A stretch of DNA of 64,000 bases from CG2-30-58-95 sp964618215 (GCA_964618215.1 CAZTZE010000002.1:62001-126000), one strand, 5' to 3'; shown: positions 16,116-24,732, counted from the first letter of the stretch. Notes: generated by a model from the letters alone, not told the origin. Program-made: numbers and translations.

Positions 16116-16378
16116 GGTTTATCCAGTTCCTTTTCAAAGTTTGTCAGCGCTTCGTCACTTGCAATATCCCACGCATTGAACTCAGCGGCAAAATCGCCAT
16201 AAAGAGCGCGACCTTCCGCGGCTTGTTTCAATCGCAATTTGCGGACTTGGCGCGTTTCCAGATAAGACCGCAAAGCCTCACGGATCAATTCACTGCGCGA
16301 ACGGTGTTCCTCCGACGCGACACGGTCAATATCTTCGAGAAATTCCTGGGGGAGAGAGACTAAGACTTTTATAGCCAT
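16112..16378 (-). CDS. Ribbon-helix-helix antitoxin (MazE/CopG type)
   Basis: 88 residues from ATG 16378: MAIKVLVSLPQEFLEDIDR, then ASEEHRSRSELIREALRSYL. That is a clear ribbon-helix-helix DNA-binding domain, followed by a helical tail that should wrap the toxin. The frame is open back to 16609, but the upstream part is only the R1 repeat region. The protein should repress its own operon and neutralise the toxin. Confidence 0.85.
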   Translation of the reverse strand: MAIKVLVSLPQEFLEDIDRVASEEHRSRSELIREALRSYLETRQVRKLRLKQAAEGRALYGDFAAEFNAWDIASDEALTNFEKELDKP

Positions 16379-16435
16379 TGGATATACTCCGCATATCCAT
16401 TTTACCTCTGGAGGTGATTTTTCGCAACCCAAATT

Positions 16436-16636
16436 TAAAAACCTGACATATCCCCGCGAAGCCTTGACTTGCACAAACCCGCGCCCGCGCCAGAATGGAC
16501 ACGCGCCAACCCCCACCCGTCCTCCCCAAATCCGACAGGGAAATTTTCGTTGGCATAAATACTTTTCATGTCGGATTTGGGGGAGGTGCCGAAGGCGGAG
16601 GGGGCGCAATTTCCCGCCAAAGCAGGCGCGGACGCG
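16436..16636. repeat. Partial R1 element carrying a second palindrome
   Basis: The left end AAAAACCTGACATATCCCCG and the right flank GCCAAAGCAGGCGCGGACGC belong to R1, but the middle is replaced. It contains a 17-bp inverted repeat, CCTCCCCAAATCCGACA (16521-16537) with TGTCGGATTTGGGGGAGG (16569-16586), around a 31-nt loop. This looks like one repeat inserted in, or recombined with, another. Confidence 0.65.
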
Positions 16637-16642
16637 TTACCC

Positions 16643-16758
16643 AAAAACCTGACATGTCTCCGCAAGAAACTGATCAACCATGACCCATATCCACGCGGAC
16701 GTTATCCCACAAGGGGACGATGTGGCTGGCAACGGCGCGGGTGAGACATGTCAGGTTT
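16643..16758 (+). repeat. R1 palindromic repeat, copy 4
   Basis: 116 bp. The left arm AACCTGACATGTCTC pairs perfectly with the right arm GAGACATGTCAGGTT. Relative to copy 2 both arms are shorter by the same 4 bp and differ at the same positions, so the change is symmetric. The interior (ATCCACGCGGACGTTATCCC, AAGGGGACGATGTGGCTGG) is nearly identical to copy 2. Confidence 0.85.
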
Positions 16759-16798
16759 GCCCCCATTTTCCTGCCAAAGCAGGCGCGGACGCTACCAA

Positions 16799-19573
16799 CT
16801 ACAATTCAATTCCCCACTCATTCAATATTTCTTGTGCACTTTCTCGAATAGTCTGATCTTTATCGTTTGACAATTCTCTCATAATTTCGTTGCTCAGTGT
16901 TAAGTCATAACCTCTTAAGGCTAAAGCCATTTCCAATCGAACATATTTATCACGTTCATTTTCATAATATCTTATTTCTTTACAAATCTTTGCCTGAATC
17001 TGAGGATCTGTCTCCCCAATCGTGATTCGCGATAAAGTTTGCAATATCTTACTTCTGAATTCAGCCTGTTTCAGATTTCGCAGCAAGGTACTAACAACTC
17101 TTTTTTCTTTTTTACTCAAATCAACTAAAGTAGCCATAGCCTTCTCAACAACATCATTTTCGTTATCATCCAACGCAGAGACAATGCTGGGTATTACTTT
17201 TACACTACCCATCGCATAAAGACTATTAATTGCATTTATACGAACCGGTTTTGCCTGATCATTATTTGCCAAACCGCACAATACCTTTATAGTCAAGTCT
17301 GACGGATACGTCGCAAGAGCATTAACGGACTCGCCTCGAATTTCTTCATCAATAACTTTTCGCGCAAGTTCTATAAGTGTTTTTCGCGCCATCACATTGT
17401 TTGTTTTTGATTCCCCCAGGCACCAAATTGCTCTCAACTTTTCATTGCGATTATTTTCTTTCTTCGCTAAATCAACCAACAAAGCAACAATTATTTCCGA
17501 ATCAAAAAGCTTTTGTAAAAGTAACTGTGGGTCTGATAGAAATCCTTGATTCTCTTCAAACAACCTTTGCGCGAGAAAAGAACACATTTCTTCATCAAGT
17601 TTTTCTTCAGATTGAATCAATATATTGAAGGCTGTTTTCCTTACACGAGCTTCCAAATCAGTCTCACATAATTTTTTCAACACTTCCAAAGCAATAGATT
17701 TCTCACATCGTGACCACAAGAAAATTGCAGATTGCTCTCTTCCTTCCCAAGTTGGGCACAGAGTAGCACAATCGTTGAATAATGAGCAAAACCAATCATC
17801 AGGAATGTAACTTGCAGTCATCAACAAGTTGCGATGGCATTCTCCTTCCCATTTGCTTGATAACAGATCCCTTTTCAAGGTTTCAGAAAATTCATCCATC
17901 ATGCCAGGGTTATGTTCAGGCTCAAATCTCAATAAAGCCTCTTTAGCAAGTGAGGGATTGATCATGGCAATTACAGTTAATCCATTAAGCCTATGGGGCT
18001 GTGGAATGACCTCAAGCATTCGCAAGCCTGCTTCAAAAGAAGGATTTCCATACCACTTCGCTTCAATTGAATGAAATTGCACGTAGATTTCCGCAAATTT
18101 TGGCTCCCAATTATCTTCAAAGCAAGTTTCTCGCAGGCTTAATCCTGTAAATAGTTCCTGATATAAAGGATGAGGCCAATAAACTAAGTTGCCATTGTCA
18201 ATAATAAGATAGTTGTTTTGAAGTTCTTGCCAAATTTGGTTTGAGTCATACGATATTGTTGCTATGCCGCTCCGCTTCAGTTCATCAAGCCTTTTCAAGA
18301 AAACAGAGAAGGCATATCTTTTATCAATCGAAGAAAGTTCTTCTTGATACATTTTCCAAGCTATAGTTGCCAGCAGAGCTTTCTTTACTTCAGGATTAAT
18401 TTCTGCAGCGGATTTTTTTGGTTCTATTTTCAACAATATTTCATCCACAAATCCAAGTAATAATTCGCCTTCGCTCTTCGGGATTCTTCTCTTTTCTTCA
18501 AAAGTAAGAATTAACATTTGTAGCAAAAGTGGAGTGCTTGCCAACCGAGCCAACGATTTGCTATTTTCCCAAACCCGCGAGTCATGAATTTTTAGCTGGT
18601 CTATCAATTGGTCAGCAAGTTTATTACGAGTACCAAAATAACGTCGAATACAATCTTCAATTTGTCCTTTGGTCAGCGACTCGATTTCACAAACTGGAAT
18701 CGAAATTTCGTCATCTGTAGATATCCAATCATCCTGATATTCAAAACTTCGAGACGTGTAAAGAAAACGGTTGAATCTATATTCTCTTGAAAAGCTACGA
18801 ATTTCCTGAAAGCATTGTTGTCGGAATTTTGAAGGAACCTCATTCAAGCCATCAAAAATAACCAGGAATTTCCCCTTTACCAAATCTTGTTCGATATTTT
18901 CAGGTGTGATTCCCCAAGGCTTAATTATCGAGTTAATTAATTCTTTCAAGTTAACACTGCCATAATCACGTAACGGCGCAAGTATGGGCAAATAACTATG
19001 AGGCTTTTGTTTTATGCAGTTGGAGGCGTTATTAAGGGCAACCTTCTTAAGAGTCGTTGTTTTTCCAGAGCCTGCAGGCCCAATTATTACCAGCCTCTTG
19101 TTTTTACGAATTAGCTCAATTAGTTCTTGAGGAGCAAGTTTATTTGGTTTTTGGGTGACGCGGGCAAACAATGTCAAACTCTTAAACTTTGCAAACATTG
19201 GTGCATAGCGCTTTTGCCACTCACTTAGATCTTTTATGAGAAACTTCAAGTAGTCATCATAATTCGGCGGTAAAACGACATCATTAAGCAATTTAGAATT
19301 AGCATAGATCCGAAGAATTACTATCAGAAGCTCGTCAAACTTTTCTTGTGTATCAATACCCCTAGTTTCCAAGTCGCTTTTTAGATCCTGAAAGCCGCCA
19401 CCAACATCTTTTCTCAAATTTGCTAATTCTGCAAGAATTTCATCTTTATGGGTACTATCTTCATCAGCAAAATACTGCGCAAGGCTACCAGGATCTATGG
19501 AAACGACTGGCAAATTGATTGAAACGCCAGGTGGGACTTTTTCGAGAAGACGTCTAAGCCAATGAAACTTCAT
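16799..19573 (-). CDS. NACHT-family NTPase with HEAT-like repeats (candidate defence protein)
   Basis: 924 residues. N-terminal 140 residues: unrecognised, partly helical. NTPase about 145-400: Walker A IGPAGSGKTTTLKKVA, Walker B FLVIFDGLNEVPSKF, then YTSRSFEY resembling the NACHT sensor region and LARLASTPLLLQMLILTFEE typical of bacterial NACHT proteins. C-terminal third: HEAT-like helical repeats (LVDLAKKENNRNEKLRAIWC, NALATYPSDLTIKVLCGLAN). Bacterial NACHT proteins of this plan include phage-defence STAND NTPases, where repeats sense and the N-terminus acts; the effector type is not visible here. The gene is far AT-richer than its neighbours and lies between R1 repeats and a gene fragment, so it is probably acquired. 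Confidence 0.8.
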   Translation of the reverse strand: MKFHWLRRLLEKVPPGVSINLPVVSIDPGSLAQYFADEDSTHKDEILAELANLRKDVGGGFQDLKSDLETRGIDTQEKFDELLIVILRIYANSKLLNDVVLPPNYDDYLKFLIKDLSEWQKRYAPMFAKFKSLTLFARVTQKPNKLAPQELIELIRKNKRLVIIGPAGSGKTTTLKKVALNNASNCIKQKPHSYLPILAPLRDYGSVNLKELINSIIKPWGITPENIEQDLVKGKFLVIFDGLNEVPSKFRQQCFQEIRSFSREYRFNRFLYTSRSFEYQDDWISTDDEISIPVCEIESLTKGQIEDCIRRYFGTRNKLADQLIDQLKIHDSRVWENSKSLARLASTPLLLQMLILTFEEKRRIPKSEGELLLGFVDEILLKIEPKKSAAEINPEVKKALLATIAWKMYQEELSSIDKRYAFSVFLKRLDELKRSGIATISYDSNQIWQELQNNYLIIDNGNLVYWPHPLYQELFTGLSLRETCFEDNWEPKFAEIYVQFHSIEAKWYGNPSFEAGLRMLEVIPQPHRLNGLTVIAMINPSLAKEALLRFEPEHNPGMMDEFSETLKRDLLSSKWEGECHRNLLMTASYIPDDWFCSLFNDCATLCPTWEGREQSAIFLWSRCEKSIALEVLKKLCETDLEARVRKTAFNILIQSEEKLDEEMCSFLAQRLFEENQGFLSDPQLLLQKLFDSEIIVALLVDLAKKENNRNEKLRAIWCLGESKTNNVMARKTLIELARKVIDEEIRGESVNALATYPSDLTIKVLCGLANNDQAKPVRINAINSLYAMGSVKVIPSIVSALDDNENDVVEKAMATLVDLSKKEKRVVSTLLRNLKQAEFRSKILQTLSRITIGETDPQIQAKICKEIRYYENERDKYVRLEMALALRGYDLTLSNEIMRELSNDKDQTIRESAQEILNEWGIEL

Positions 19574-19623
19574 ATCCTAACTTGGTTTATTCGCTAGGTG
19601 TTGAATATGAAATGATCGTACAT

Positions 19624-19751
19624 CTAAAACCTCTCCGCCACGTACTCACCCCACCCCCATATAGCGGGGGCAGGCACACCACGGAGCGTATTACAAATCT
19701 CGCCAAGCGTGATGTCATTTTCGACGCACTCAATGAAGAGGGGCATGAAGT
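19624..19751 (-). pseudogene. Partial copy of the 3' end of the methylmalonyl-CoA mutase gene
   Basis: The minus strand encodes FMPLFIECVENDITLGEICN, then TLRGV, an insert of seven residues from a CCCCCATATAGCGGGGG-type palindrome, then WGEYVAERF and a stop. The intact gene at 20414 ends LMPLFIECVENDVTLGEICN, ALRGVWGEYVAEGF. The copy ends 11 nt from the vapC stop, so vapBC is bracketed by direct copies of the mutase 3' end. Confidence 0.9.
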
Positions 19752-19762
19752 TTTCTCCCACC

Positions 19763-20149
19763 TTACCAGATCACTTCCACATCGTAATTCCGAATATTGG
19801 CATCCACAGAAATCAGCGGCATGGACTCAATCTGGCTTTGCACGATCAGTAATCGGTCAAATGGATCGGTGTGGTGCAGGGGAAGTCCATACACCCGTGT
19901 TGCGTGATGTAATTGAATTGGCAGGGATTGAAAGCCATGCAACTGCATGCGGCTGGGAACAAAGCGCGCAGGTTCCTCGGGGATTATCAATCGCTTTTTG
20001 GCAACTTTGATGGCTATCTCCCATGCGCTTACCGCACTGAGATAAATTTCATTATTTCCATCCGAGATGATGTCAACAACCCGCTCGGAAAGCTGCCCTT
20101 TCCCCAAATTCCACCAAAGGAAAATATGCGTATCAAGCAAATACTTCAT
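19763..20149 (-). CDS. vapC: PIN-domain toxin (VapC-like)
   Basis: 128 residues: MKYLLDTHIFLWW (first acidic residue), YLSAVSAWEIAIKVAKKRLI (second), HHTDPFDRLLIVQSQIE (third) and PLISVDANIRNYDVEVIW (fourth). This is the full PIN acidic set of the YacL/VapC family that cleaves tRNA or rRNA. It overlaps vapB by 4 nt. The stop abuts the mutase 3' fragment. Confidence 0.9.
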   Translation of the reverse strand: MKYLLDTHIFLWWNLGKGQLSERVVDIISDGNNEIYLSAVSAWEIAIKVAKKRLIIPEEPARFVPSRMQLHGFQSLPIQLHHATRVYGLPLHHTDPFDRLLIVQSQIESMPLISVDANIRNYDVEVIW

Positions 20150-20364
20150 ACATCGAATTCCTCCAGCGGATCGTCAAAATTAGGCGCGATGATAATCTTG
20201 CCCGCGTCATTTCCGGGTTTGCGCTGGGGCACTTCCTTAACTACAGGTAAAATACGCGCCACCGGCTTGCCTGCTTTGGCAATAACAACTTCCTCACCCA
20301 TCAAAACCCGTTCAAGCAGTTTGGAAAAGTGGGTTTTGGCCTCGTGAATATTGTAAATAGTCAT
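20146..20364 (-). CDS. vapB: Phd/YefM-type antitoxin
   Basis: 72 residues: MTIYNIHEAKTHFSKLLERV, then GEEVVIAKAGKPVARILPV. This is the Phd/YefM DNA-binding fold, followed by an acidic C-terminus (FDDPLEEFDV) that would occupy the PIN active site. It starts 49 nt after the methylmalonyl-CoA mutase stop and in the same direction, so it may be transcribed from that gene's promoter as well as its own. Confidence 0.9.
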   Translation of the reverse strand: MTIYNIHEAKTHFSKLLERVLMGEEVVIAKAGKPVARILPVVKEVPQRKPGNDAGKIIIAPNFDDPLEEFDV

Positions 20365-20413
20365 CTTGCACCTCTAAAGGCATTGTAGACTAACCAGCGG
20401 ACTAAGTCAAGCC

Positions 20414-22090
20414 CTAAAACCCCTCCGCGACGTACTCACCCCACACGCCTCGGAGCGCATTGCAAATCTCACCGAGTGTGACGTCGTTTTCGACGCACTC
20501 GATGAAGAGGGGCATTAAGTTCGACGTGCCACGTGCGGCGTGCGCGAGTTTTTCAAGCAACTGCTCTACTACTCTCTGCTCTCTATTCTCTCGTAACTTC
20601 TTCAACTTCGCCTTTTGTCCCAATTCAATCGCAGGATCAACCTTCAAACGTTCCAACGTTAGGTCTTCTTCAACCTGAAATTGGTTTACACCAACAACAA
20701 CCTGCTCTTTTCTTTCGATCTCCTGTTGCGCGGCGTAGGCGGCGTTTTGGATTTCGTTCTGCATGTAGCCGCGTTCAATGGACTGCAGCGCGCCGCCCAT
20801 TTCATCAATCTTTGAAATGTAATCCGTTGATTCTTTTTCGATCTCGTCGGTGAGATGTTCGATCAGATACGAACCCGCCAGCGGATCAATCGAATCGGCG
20901 ACGCCCGACTCGTAGGCGATGATCTGTTGTGTGCGCAGCGCCACGCGCACAGATTTTTCCGTCGGCAGCCAGAGCGCCTCATCCATTGAATTGGTATGAA
21001 GCGACTGCGTGCCACCGAGCACAGCGGAGAGCGCCTGAAGCGTGACGCGCACGACGTTGTTCTCGGGCTGTTGCGCGGTGAGCGTGGAGCCAGCGGTCTG
21101 CGTGTGGAAACGAAATTGCCAACTGGATGGCTTTTGGGCTTTGAATCGTTCGCGCATGATCTTCGCCCACATGCGGCGCGCGGCGCGGAACTTGGCGACC
21201 TCTTCGAGCAGGTTGTTGTGCGCGTTGAAGAAGAACGAAAGTTGCGGCGCGAAATCATCCACATGCAAGCCAGCCGCAAGGGCTGCCTCTACGTACGCGA
21301 TTCCATTTGCGAGAGTAAATCCAACTTCCTGCACGGCGGTGGAGCCGGCTTCACGGATGTGATAGCCCGAGATCGAGATCGTATTCCAATACGGCACTTC
21401 CTGGGCGCAGAACTGGAAGATGTCGGTGATGAGCCGCATCGAAGGCGCGGGCGGGAAAATATACGTGCCGCGCGCCACGTACTCTTTGAGAATGTCGTTC
21501 TGGATGGTGCCGCGCAGTTGGCGCATGTCCGCGCCCTGGCGCTTCGCCACCGCAAAGTACATCGCCAGCAAAACGCCCGCCGGCGCGTTGATGGTCATCG
21601 AAGTCGAAACCTTGTCGAGCGGGATCTGGTCGAACAACTGCTCCATATCGTGGATGGACGAAATCGAAACGCCCACCTTGCCCACTTCGCCCTGCGCGAT
21701 CGGGTCGTCCGCGTCGTAACCGATCTGTGTCGGCAGGTCGAACGCGACGCTCAATCCCGTTTGACCCTGCTGTAACAGATAGCGATACCTTTTGTTGGAC
21801 TCCTCCGCCGTGGAGAACCCCGCATACTGACGCATCGTCCAAAAGCGCGAACGATACATCGTCGGCTGGACACCGCGCGTATATGGATACTCGCCAGGGA
21901 AGCCTGACTTCGCCTCGTAATCTTTGTCCTCATCTTTGGGCAACGCCACGCGCGGGACCTGGATGCCGGCTGAGGTCTCGAAGCGCGTTTTCCGCTCTGC
22001 GAATTTTTTCAGGGATGGCTCGAGGGTCTCTTTTTGCCAGCGTTTGAAATCGTTTTTTAGGGTCATAGTTTTTTCAGTGGACTCCCTCAT
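20414..22090 (-). CDS. mcmA: Methylmalonyl-CoA mutase large (catalytic) subunit
   Basis: 558 residues. Catalyses B12-dependent carbon-skeleton rearrangement of an acyl-CoA. Family marks: YPYTRGVQPTMYRSRFWTMR, QYAGFSTAEESNKRYRYLL, GLSVAFDLPTQIGYDADDP, SISGYHIREAG, RTQQIIAYESGVADSIDPLAG. The B12-binding domain is absent, so a separate small subunit is needed, as in archaeal-type and isobutyryl-CoA mutases; exact acyl specificity is not decided. The start may be ATG 22090 or ATG 22066; neither has a strong ribosome site. A methylmalonyl-CoA epimerase gene at 51.0 kb supports a methylmalonyl role. vapBC lies immediately downstream. Confidence 0.9.
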   Translation of the reverse strand: MRESTEKTMTLKNDFKRWQKETLEPSLKKFAERKTRFETSAGIQVPRVALPKDEDKDYEAKSGFPGEYPYTRGVQPTMYRSRFWTMRQYAGFSTAEESNKRYRYLLQQGQTGLSVAFDLPTQIGYDADDPIAQGEVGKVGVSISSIHDMEQLFDQIPLDKVSTSMTINAPAGVLLAMYFAVAKRQGADMRQLRGTIQNDILKEYVARGTYIFPPAPSMRLITDIFQFCAQEVPYWNTISISGYHIREAGSTAVQEVGFTLANGIAYVEAALAAGLHVDDFAPQLSFFFNAHNNLLEEVAKFRAARRMWAKIMRERFKAQKPSSWQFRFHTQTAGSTLTAQQPENNVVRVTLQALSAVLGGTQSLHTNSMDEALWLPTEKSVRVALRTQQIIAYESGVADSIDPLAGSYLIEHLTDEIEKESTDYISKIDEMGGALQSIERGYMQNEIQNAAYAAQQEIERKEQVVVGVNQFQVEEDLTLERLKVDPAIELGQKAKLKKLRENREQRVVEQLLEKLAHAARGTSNLMPLFIECVENDVTLGEICNALRGVWGEYVAEGF

Positions 22091-22199
22091 GAAATCGAAT
22101 GAAGTTACAGGCCAAGTATACCCTCGACAGGCGATTTAAGAGAACAGCGTCACAAGGTATGGTAAACTTTTGCAGCCAAATCCACTTTCTGGAAACACA

Positions 22200-23453
22200 A
22201 TGACCCCATTCCTGCAACTCACCCTTCTGCTAATCATCATCCTGCTGGCTGCCAAAATAGCCGGTTATCTCAGCATTCGTCTCGGCCAGCCCTCGGTGCT
22301 GGGTGAATTAATTGTCGGCATCCTGCTCGGCCCGTCGCTGATCAATCTTCTGCACCTGCCGTTCATCGAAAGTGAAGTCCTCGAAGAGACCATCCACTTT
22401 CTGGCGGAAATTGGCGTGCTGATGCTGATGTTCATTGCCGGTCTGGAACTGCATCTCAATGAACTGCGCCGCAACACCAAAGTCGCTGCCATCGCCGGGA
22501 CGATGGGCGTTCTCCTGCCTTTCGCGGCGGGCTGGGGGGTGGGGCTGCTCTTCGGACTCGAACAACAATCGGCGATTTTTCTCGGCCTGACACTCGGTGC
22601 GACCAGCGTAAGCATCTCGGCGCAAACGTTGATGGAATTGAAGGCGCTGCGCTCGCGCGTTGGACTGGGGCTGCTCGGCGCGGCGGTGTTTGACGATATC
22701 CTGGTCATCCTGTTCCTTTCGATATTCTTCGCTCTGACGGATGGCGCCGGCAACCTGCTCAGCATCCTGATTGTACTGGCCCGCATGGCGCTTTTCTTTA
22801 CTCTGGCGATGGCTTTCGGCTTCTGGGCGCTGCCGCGTTTGATACGCCGGGTACGCGAACTGCCCATCAGTCAGAATGTGCTGATACTCGCCATTGTCAC
22901 TATGTTCAGTTACGCGCTGGCCGCAGAACTGGTCGGCCATATGGCAGCCATTACCGGCGCATTCCTGGCTGGTCTGATGTTTGGCCGCAGCCCGGAGCGC
23001 GAAAACCTGGAACTGCGTCTCTCAGCGCTGGCTTATGGTTTGTTCGTTCCCATTTTCTTCATCAGTATTGGCCTTTCCGTGAACATCGCGGATATACTAA
23101 AAGGGCTGGGGCTGGCTGCCGCGGTGATTGTTGTTGCCATCATCACCAAAATACTTGGCTCGGGACTGGGCGCGCGCTGGGCAGGACTCTCCTGGCCTGA
23201 ATCCTGGCAACTGGGCGCCGGTATGGCCTCGCGCGGCGAGGTCGGGCTGATTGTCGCCAGCGTAGGTATGCAGGCTGGCCTGACTACCGATGCCACCTTC
23301 GCAGTTATTATTGGTATGGTCATCGCCAGCACGCTAATCACGCCACCCCTGCTCAGGTATCTGTTCAACAGGTCGGAACGAAATAAAACTACTCCGGCTT
23401 TACAAGACCCGGCCACAACTAATATAAAATACCATAAGGAGGAGCCAGAATGA
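22200..23453 (+). CDS. CPA2-family cation:proton antiporter
   Basis: 417 residues from ATG 22200, with about 12 membrane segments. Characteristic parts are LSIRLGQPSVLGELIVGILL, LAEIGVLMLMFIAGLELHLN, AAVFDDILVILFLSIFFALT, MAAITGAFLAGLMFGRSPER and ASRGEVGLIVASVGMQAGL. These match the Kef/NapA-type Na+/H+ exchanger domain; no C-terminal TrkA-N domain is present. The ion is probably Na+ or K+ against H+. It overlaps the next gene by 4 nt, a small protein that may regulate it. An upstream in-frame TTG at 22170 is less likely. Confidence 0.9.
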   Translation: MTPFLQLTLLLIIILLAAKIAGYLSIRLGQPSVLGELIVGILLGPSLINLLHLPFIESEVLEETIHFLAEIGVLMLMFIAGLELHLNELRRNTKVAAIAGTMGVLLPFAAGWGVGLLFGLEQQSAIFLGLTLGATSVSISAQTLMELKALRSRVGLGLLGAAVFDDILVILFLSIFFALTDGAGNLLSILIVLARMALFFTLAMAFGFWALPRLIRRVRELPISQNVLILAIVTMFSYALAAELVGHMAAITGAFLAGLMFGRSPERENLELRLSALAYGLFVPIFFISIGLSVNIADILKGLGLAAAVIVVAIITKILGSGLGARWAGLSWPESWQLGAGMASRGEVGLIVASVGMQAGLTTDATFAVIIGMVIASTLITPPLLRYLFNRSERNKTTPALQDPATTNIKYHKEEPE

Positions 23454-23812
23454 GCTTTATTTTGTTTGTTCTGCACGATCCGGAGAAACTGATGGATCTA
23501 CTGGCCGCCTGGCAGGATGCCGGCGTGAGCGGCGCGACGGTGTTGTTCAGCACCGGCATGGGGCGTATTCGTCTGTGCGAAGGCCTGCGCGACGACATCC
23601 CTTTGATGCCGTCCTTGGAAGACTTCTATCCCGACCCCGAACATCTGAGCCGCACCATCTTCACGCTGGTGGATGATGAAACAATTGTAGATAAAGTCGT
23701 CGCAGCCACCGAGCGCGTCATCGGCGATTTGAACCAGCCCGACCGCGGTCTGCTGATGGTCCTGCCGGTCTCGCGCATCTACGGACTGCGCAAGCGCATG
23801 CAGCCAAAGTGA
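23450..23812 (+). CDS. PII-like small protein coupled to the antiporter
   Basis: 120 residues: SFILFVLHDPEKLMDLLAAW, then QDAGVSGATVLFSTGMGRI, then VVAATERVIGDLNQPDRGLL and VLPVSRIYGLRK. The beta-alpha-beta pattern with a long middle loop fits the PII/ferredoxin-like superfamily (compare PII-like regulators of bicarbonate and cation transporters). The assignment is from fold pattern, not a clear family match. The ATGA overlap with the antiporter suggests coupled synthesis and a regulatory or accessory role at the transporter. Confidence 0.6.
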   Translation: MSFILFVLHDPEKLMDLLAAWQDAGVSGATVLFSTGMGRIRLCEGLRDDIPLMPSLEDFYPDPEHLSRTIFTLVDDETIVDKVVAATERVIGDLNQPDRGLLMVLPVSRIYGLRKRMQPK

Positions 23813-23813
23813 T

Positions 23814-23855
23814 CCTGCGGAATACTTTCAAGCCATGAAAACGCCACTCCGCAGG
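23814..23855 (+). repeat. Inverted repeat after the PII-like gene (possible terminator)
   Basis: CCTGCGGA and TCCGCAGG form an 8-bp stem with a 26-nt loop directly after the stop codon. There is no T run. Confidence 0.45.
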
Positions 23856-23920
23856 CTGCGTGACGGACGACAAACACCCTTTTCTACGAACGCTTATTCG
23901 AATGTGACATTGTCGAACTA

Positions 23921-24123
23921 AAATCATTTGGGTGTGTTTCATTTCAGTTGAAACAACCGTCCCGCAGGTTTTGAAAGGCGGCTAAATTGGCTCAATCAAA
24001 CCTGCCGAAGGCCTACTCGGCGGGACGTTCTCTCGTCAACTGACTTGAAAATAGCCTGTATTTTCATCCTTTAGGGTGCCCCGCAGGGCATGAGGTCTCA
24101 TTTGAAACACACCCATTTGATTT
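23921..24123. repeat. R3: 203-bp foldback (MITE-like) element
   Basis: Outer arms AAATCATTTGGGTGTGTTTC and GAAACACACCCATTTGATTT are inverted with one mismatch. Inside lie nested pairs TTTCAGTTGA/TCAACTGACTTGAAA, CGTCCCGC/GCGGGACG and AGGTTTTGA/TCAAACCT. The whole element could fold into one long hairpin. It fills most of the 23813-24154 gap; no gene is visible in it. Confidence 0.75.
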
Positions 24124-24154
24124 GGCTGGTCGGTATAGGCATTCAACACCTGGA

Positions 24155-24730
24155 TCATTTCCCTTTGCGCAAAGACAATCCGTTTGTGCGGGAAGACCTG
24201 ACGGGGAAGATGCCCTCTCGCGTCGAGCGCGCCTCTTCGATGGAAACAAACGCATTGGGATGGTTGTGGTGAATAATGCTGGTCACCTCGGGGAGGTCCC
24301 GCCGCCGTACAATAGTATAAATCAGTTTCACCGCCCCATTGGCGCCCTTGGCGTCCACGCTGGTCACGCCGTAGCCTGCGGCGCGCAGATGCGCGATCAA
24401 ATCATCGGCATGATCTTGCAGGATGATGCGAATGACCAGCGTACCGATTGCCAGTTTATCCTCGATGTACATGCCGATGATATTCCCGGCGGCAAATCCA
24501 GCGGCGTAGGCCAGGTATGCCACGATATTGTGCGCGCCGCGCGTAATTTGCGCGATAACGGCGACCCAGATGAATACCTCCACAAAGCCGAGCAGAGGGG
24601 CAAGATGTTTCCTGCCGCGCGAGACGAAGATGATGCGCAGCGTGCCGAGCGTCACGTCAATGACGCGGGCGAAGAAGATCAGCAGGGGCAGGATGAGCCA
24701 GGAATACAGGTCAAAGTTCAGCAAATCCAT
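24155..24730 (-). CDS. UPF0316 / DUF2179 membrane protein
   Basis: 191 residues. Three hydrophobic segments (SWLILPLLIFFARVIDVTLG, FVEVFIWVAVIAQI, IVAYLAYAAGFAAGNIIGMY) precede a DUF2179-type cytoplasmic domain (VIRIILQDHADDLIAHLRAA, YTIVRRRDLPEVTSIIHHNH). Function is unknown; the family is widespread in Firmicutes and Chloroflexota. GGAGGA lies before the ATG, 2 nt after the racemase stop, so it is the last gene of the leftward operon. Confidence 0.8.
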   Translation of the reverse strand: MDLLNFDLYSWLILPLLIFFARVIDVTLGTLRIIFVSRGRKHLAPLLGFVEVFIWVAVIAQITRGAHNIVAYLAYAAGFAAGNIIGMYIEDKLAIGTLVIRIILQDHADDLIAHLRAAGYGVTSVDAKGANGAVKLIYTIVRRRDLPEVTSIIHHNHPNAFVSIEEARSTREGIFPVRSSRTNGLSLRKGK

Positions 24731-24732
24731 TC

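Noticed and set aside
14103..16758. R1 repeats as integron attC sites with TA gene cassettes
   Set aside because: The size and palindromic form are similar, but there is no RYYYAAC or GTTRRRY core pair, no integron integrase, and modules point in both directions.
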